Positions 22,630-24,935 of a DNA stretch of 24,935 nt are shown here, piece by piece (the stretch's first letter is position 1; each line of letters starts with the position of its first letter). The translations under genes were made by a program, and so were the position numbers. The stretch comes from Syntrophomonas sp. UBA4922. GTDB taxonomy: Bacteria > Bacillota > Syntrophomonadia > Syntrophomonadales > Syntrophomonadaceae. The notes beneath the pieces were generated by a model that was not told the DNA's origin, searched no databases, and saw only the letters and a list, made by a program, of their open reading frames with translations. The stretch lies in contig DHBS01000015.1 of NCBI GenBank assembly GCA_002398825.1, forward strand, positions 26,478 to 51,412, read 5' to 3'.

Positions 22630-23838
22630 ATGTCAGCAATCAATGAAGTTGTGATGGTCAGCGCATGCCGCACCCCCATTGGAGACTTTCTGGGATCGCT
22701 CAAATCAGTCAGAGCCAATGAATTATCGGCTATCACTGCTAGCGAAGCCATCAACCGGGCCGGCATCGAAGCCAGGATGATTGATGAGATAGTCATGGGA
22801 ATGTGCCTGCATCATGGCAATGGTTCCCTGCCGCCCCGGCAGGTGGCCATGGCAGTGGGTATGGATCCCCGTTCGGGATCGACCATGCTCAGTCAAAACT
22901 GCGCCTCCGGCATGAGGGCCGTGGAGGTGGCGGCAAACAGCCTGGCCCTGGGCAAGACCGAAATCGCCCTGGTGGTAGGCACCGAGAGTATGAGCAACAT
23001 TCCTTATATCCTGCAACAGGGACGCAGCGGCTTCCGCATGGGAGACAGCAAGGCTCAGGATGCCATGCTGTCGGACGGGCTGATATGCGCTTTGGCGGGC
23101 GGCCATATGGGCCTGACCGCAGAGAATGTGGCCGAGAAATACGGCATTACCAGGGCTGAATGTGACGAACTGGCAGTCTTAAGCCATAACCGGGCTGCCC
23201 AGGCCATCTCCGAAGGGCGTTTTAAAAGGGAAATCGTTCCCGTCAATATCAAGACCAAAAAAGGCACTACCAGCTTCGAAAACGACGAACACCCCATTAG
23301 CGGAGCGAATATGGAAGCCATGGCCAAGCTGCCCGCAGCCTTCAAAAAGGAAGGCGTAGTAACCGCCGCCAACGCTTCAGGCATTAATGACGGCTCGGCG
23401 GCAGCCGTATTCATGACCAAACAAAAAGCTCAAGAACTGGGCATCAAACCATTGATGAAGCTGATCAACGTTTGTACCGAAGGGGTGGAAGCCAAAGTCA
23501 TGGGGCTGGGTCCTGCGGTGGCCATACCCAAATGCTTAAAACAGGCTGAAATGGCCTACGACGAGGTGGAATATTGGGAGATCAATGAAGCTTTCGCAGC
23601 GCAGTTTATCGGGGTGGATCGTATGATCGGCAAGGAGTTCGGACTGAAGATCGACCTCGACAAGACTAACCACAACGGCTCTGGAATCGCCCTGGGTCAT
23701 CCGGTGGGATGCACCGCCCTGAGGATCATCGTCAGTCTCTATTATGAGATGGAAAGGTTAAACCTCACCGTCGGGGGGGCTTCCCTGTGCGTGGGCGGAG
23801 GCTCTGCCATGGCTTCGCTGTGGACCCGGGATATATAA
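22630..23838 (+). CDS. Thiolase family protein (acetyl-CoA acetyltransferase)
   Basis: This enzyme cleaves or forms 3-ketoacyl-CoA, here probably the last step of beta-oxidation, giving acetyl-CoA. The protein has 402 residues. Catalytic residues are Cys91 (QNCASGMRA, acyl acceptor), His357 (ALGHPVGC) and Cys387 (ASLCVGGG), with NEAFAAQF as the fourth conserved block. The third block reads NHNGSGIALGHPVGCTALR instead of the common NxNGGAIALGHPxGASG, a variant seen in some anaerobe thiolases as far as I recall. ATG 22630 begins MSAINEVVMVSACRTPIG, the usual start. A second ATG at 22626 is out of frame. It is the first gene after a sigma-54 promoter, with an acyl-CoA dehydrogenase downstream. 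Confidence 0.94.
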   Translation: MSAINEVVMVSACRTPIGDFLGSLKSVRANELSAITASEAINRAGIEARMIDEIVMGMCLHHGNGSLPPRQVAMAVGMDPRSGSTMLSQNCASGMRAVEVAANSLALGKTEIALVVGTESMSNIPYILQQGRSGFRMGDSKAQDAMLSDGLICALAGGHMGLTAENVAEKYGITRAECDELAVLSHNRAAQAISEGRFKREIVPVNIKTKKGTTSFENDEHPISGANMEAMAKLPAAFKKEGVVTAANASGINDGSAAAVFMTKQKAQELGIKPLMKLINVCTEGVEAKVMGLGPAVAIPKCLKQAEMAYDEVEYWEINEAFAAQFIGVDRMIGKEFGLKIDLDKTNHNGSGIALGHPVGCTALRIIVSLYYEMERLNLTVGGASLCVGGGSAMASLWTRDI

Positions 23839-23908
23839 ATGATCAGGCCTTGATTACCAGCTTATCAAATTTGTCCCTAACCCATATACCTCTCCTTTTT
23901 TAGATCAG

Positions 23909-23940
23909 CGGGTGGTGGCCGCGTCAGCTGCCATCATCCG
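23909..23940 (+). repeat. Intercistronic hairpin 1 between thiolase and acyl-CoA dehydrogenase
   Basis: CGGGTGGTGGC (23909-23919) pairs with GCCATCATCCG (23930-23940), 11 bp with two G-U pairs. Five T follow only after eight further bases, so it may attenuate or stabilise rather than terminate. Confidence 0.5.
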
Positions 23941-23963
23941 GCCCAAATTTTTCCTTATTTGAA

Positions 23964-23987
23964 GGCTGTTCCAGGCCGGGAACAGCC
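23964..23987 (+). repeat. Intercistronic hairpin 2 before the acyl-CoA dehydrogenase start
   Basis: GGCTGTTCC (23964-23972) pairs perfectly with GGAACAGCC (23979-23987) around a six-base loop. It ends about 24 bases before ATG 24012, so it could shape differential expression in the operon. Confidence 0.55.
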
Positions 23988-24011
23988 GCCTGAAACGGAG
24001 GGAATTCAAAT

Positions 24012-24935
24012 ATGTCGGCAAATTTCGCTTATCAAAATACCCGCGACTTCGAATTCATTCTTCAGGAATGGCTGCCAACCGAGGAGATATTCAATTATCG
24101 GAAATTCGCAGGCTACTATTCCAAAAATGAGGTGAAGGCCTTTTTAGCCCCTATCCTCAGGATGTCTAAAGAGGTCGTCGAGCCTACCAATACCGATGGA
24201 GAAAAAAATCCGGTGCGTTTTGAAAATGGGCAGGTAAAAACACCGCCCAGTTTCGGGCCTCTGTTTGCCAAACTGCAGCAAGAAGGCTGGGGCACCAGCA
24301 ACATCGACGCATCCGAAGATGCTTTGGTGATGCCGCATATCCTGTATGCCATGGTATGGGAGATGTTTAACGCCGCCAACCCCACCTTTGCGCCCTACAT
24401 CATACTCACCAGCGGGGCGGCCGGCCTGATTCAGAGTTTTGGCACCCAGAGAGTCAAGGAGATGTTTCTGCCCCGCATGATGAATGGGGAATGGTCGGGA
24501 ACCATGTGCCTGACTGAGCCCAGTGCCGGTTCGGATGTGGGCGATATATTATCCCGCGCCTATCCTACCGAACATCCGGAGATTTTCAAAATAAAAGGAC
24601 AGAAGATATTTATTACCGGTGGGGACAATGATTTCACCGAGAATATCGTTCATCTCTATCTGGCCCGGGTGGAGGGCGCCCGGCCCGGAACAGCGGGGAT
24701 ATCCCTGTTCGTCGTCCCTAAATACTGGGTTGACGAAGATGGCAGCTTAACTGACAACGATGTGCAGACCACCGGGGTGGAACACAAATTGGGCCAGGCC
24801 GGTTCAGTTACCGCGGCCCTTAGCTTCGGGGAGAATAATGGCTGCCGGGGCTGGCTCCTGGGGCCAAATCCCCTGGAGAATGAAGGCCGGGGGCAGGGCA
24901 TGGCGCAGATGTTCCAGATGATGAACATGGCCCGT
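24012..24935 (+). CDS. Acyl-CoA dehydrogenase, long type (3' truncated by window end)
   Basis: The first 308 residues are visible and open to the window end. The N-terminus carries an extra segment (NFAYQNTRDFEFILQEWLPTEEI, then YYSKNEVKAFLAPILRMSKEV) typical of the roughly 560-600 residue acyl-CoA dehydrogenases, and unlike the 380-residue enzyme upstream. The FAD-binding region is SGTMCLTEPSAGSDVGD and GQKIFITGGDND, with PGTAGISLFVVPKYW after it. The catalytic glutamate lies beyond the window. ATG 24012 has GGAGGG about 10 bases upstream. Substrate length cannot be deduced; members of this class often prefer longer or unusual acyl-CoAs. It is likely in the thiolase operon, 173 bases downstream. 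Confidence 0.92.
   Translation, partial: MSANFAYQNTRDFEFILQEWLPTEEIFNYRKFAGYYSKNEVKAFLAPILRMSKEVVEPTNTDGEKNPVRFENGQVKTPPSFGPLFAKLQQEGWGTSNIDASEDALVMPHILYAMVWEMFNAANPTFAPYIILTSGAAGLIQSFGTQRVKEMFLPRMMNGEWSGTMCLTEPSAGSDVGDILSRAYPTEHPEIFKIKGQKIFITGGDNDFTENIVHLYLARVEGARPGTAGISLFVVPKYWVDEDGSLTDNDVQTTGVEHKLGQAGSVTAALSFGENNGCRGWLLGPNPLENEGRGQGMAQMFQMMNMAR

Noticed and set aside
23916..23932. Possible sigma-54 promoter before the second acyl-CoA dehydrogenase
   Set aside because: GG and GC are 11, not 10, bases apart, and the bases are part of a hairpin.
1..24935. CRISPR arrays, transposases and insertion sequence ends
   Set aside because: No regularly spaced repeats, transposase-like proteins or terminal inverted repeats with target duplications were seen.

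Overview
The window looks like a chromosomal segment of a low-to-mid GC Firmicute of the class Clostridia. Supporting signs are strong AGGAGG-type ribosome binding sites with frequent TTG/GTG starts, a HisZ plus short-form HisG pair, a SAM-I riboswitch over metNIQ, LL-H-type holin relatives, and a sigma-54 controlled thiolase/acyl-CoA dehydrogenase block. That last block, with a DUF362 ferredoxin-like protein nearby, recalls syntrophic fatty-acid oxidisers such as the Syntrophomonadaceae. This placement is inferred from gene content only.

Layout. (1) 1-6274, plus strand: a histidine biosynthesis operon hisZ(partial)-G-D-B-H-A-F-IE, tightly packed and often overlapping, ending in a terminator that lies inside the 3' end of the convergent gene. 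(2) 6271-7617, minus: a CNNM/CBS/CorC-type membrane protein. (3) 7856-8831, plus: three small membrane proteins, the last resembling an LL-H phage holin, with no lysin or other phage gene in view. (4) 8880-9518: no credible gene, but a good promoter followed by about 390 nt of dense RNA structure and a possible terminator, then a 26-bp hairpin that pairs fully only as minus-strand RNA. (5) 9519-10411, minus: a DUF2892-like small membrane protein and an unrecognised 197-residue protein. (6) 10739-13622, minus: promoter, SAM-I riboswitch, metN-metI-metQ and terminator. (7) 13751-13973, minus: tRNA-Leu(UAG) with promoter and terminators. (8) 14111-15038, plus: a NERD-domain protein. (9) 15128-16186, plus: a Gln/Gly-rich lipoprotein, followed by a possible small RNA. 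(10) 16629 to the end, plus: sigma-54 promoter, butyryl-CoA-type acyl-CoA dehydrogenase, DUF362/4Fe-4S protein, GNAT acetyltransferase, a three-PAS sigma-54 activator, a second sigma-54 promoter, thiolase, and a second, long-type acyl-CoA dehydrogenase cut by the window end.

How it fits together: the right-hand part reads as a beta-oxidation regulon. Two sigma-54 promoters (GG-N10-GC) precede the first acyl-CoA dehydrogenase and the thiolase. Each has a CCCG-N6-CGGG inverted repeat upstream, offset by about two helical turns between the two promoters, and the sigma-54 activator is encoded between them. The most novel-looking part is the poorly coding 8.8-9.5 kb stretch beside the holin-like trio, a candidate for a large structured non-coding RNA that I cannot assign to a family.
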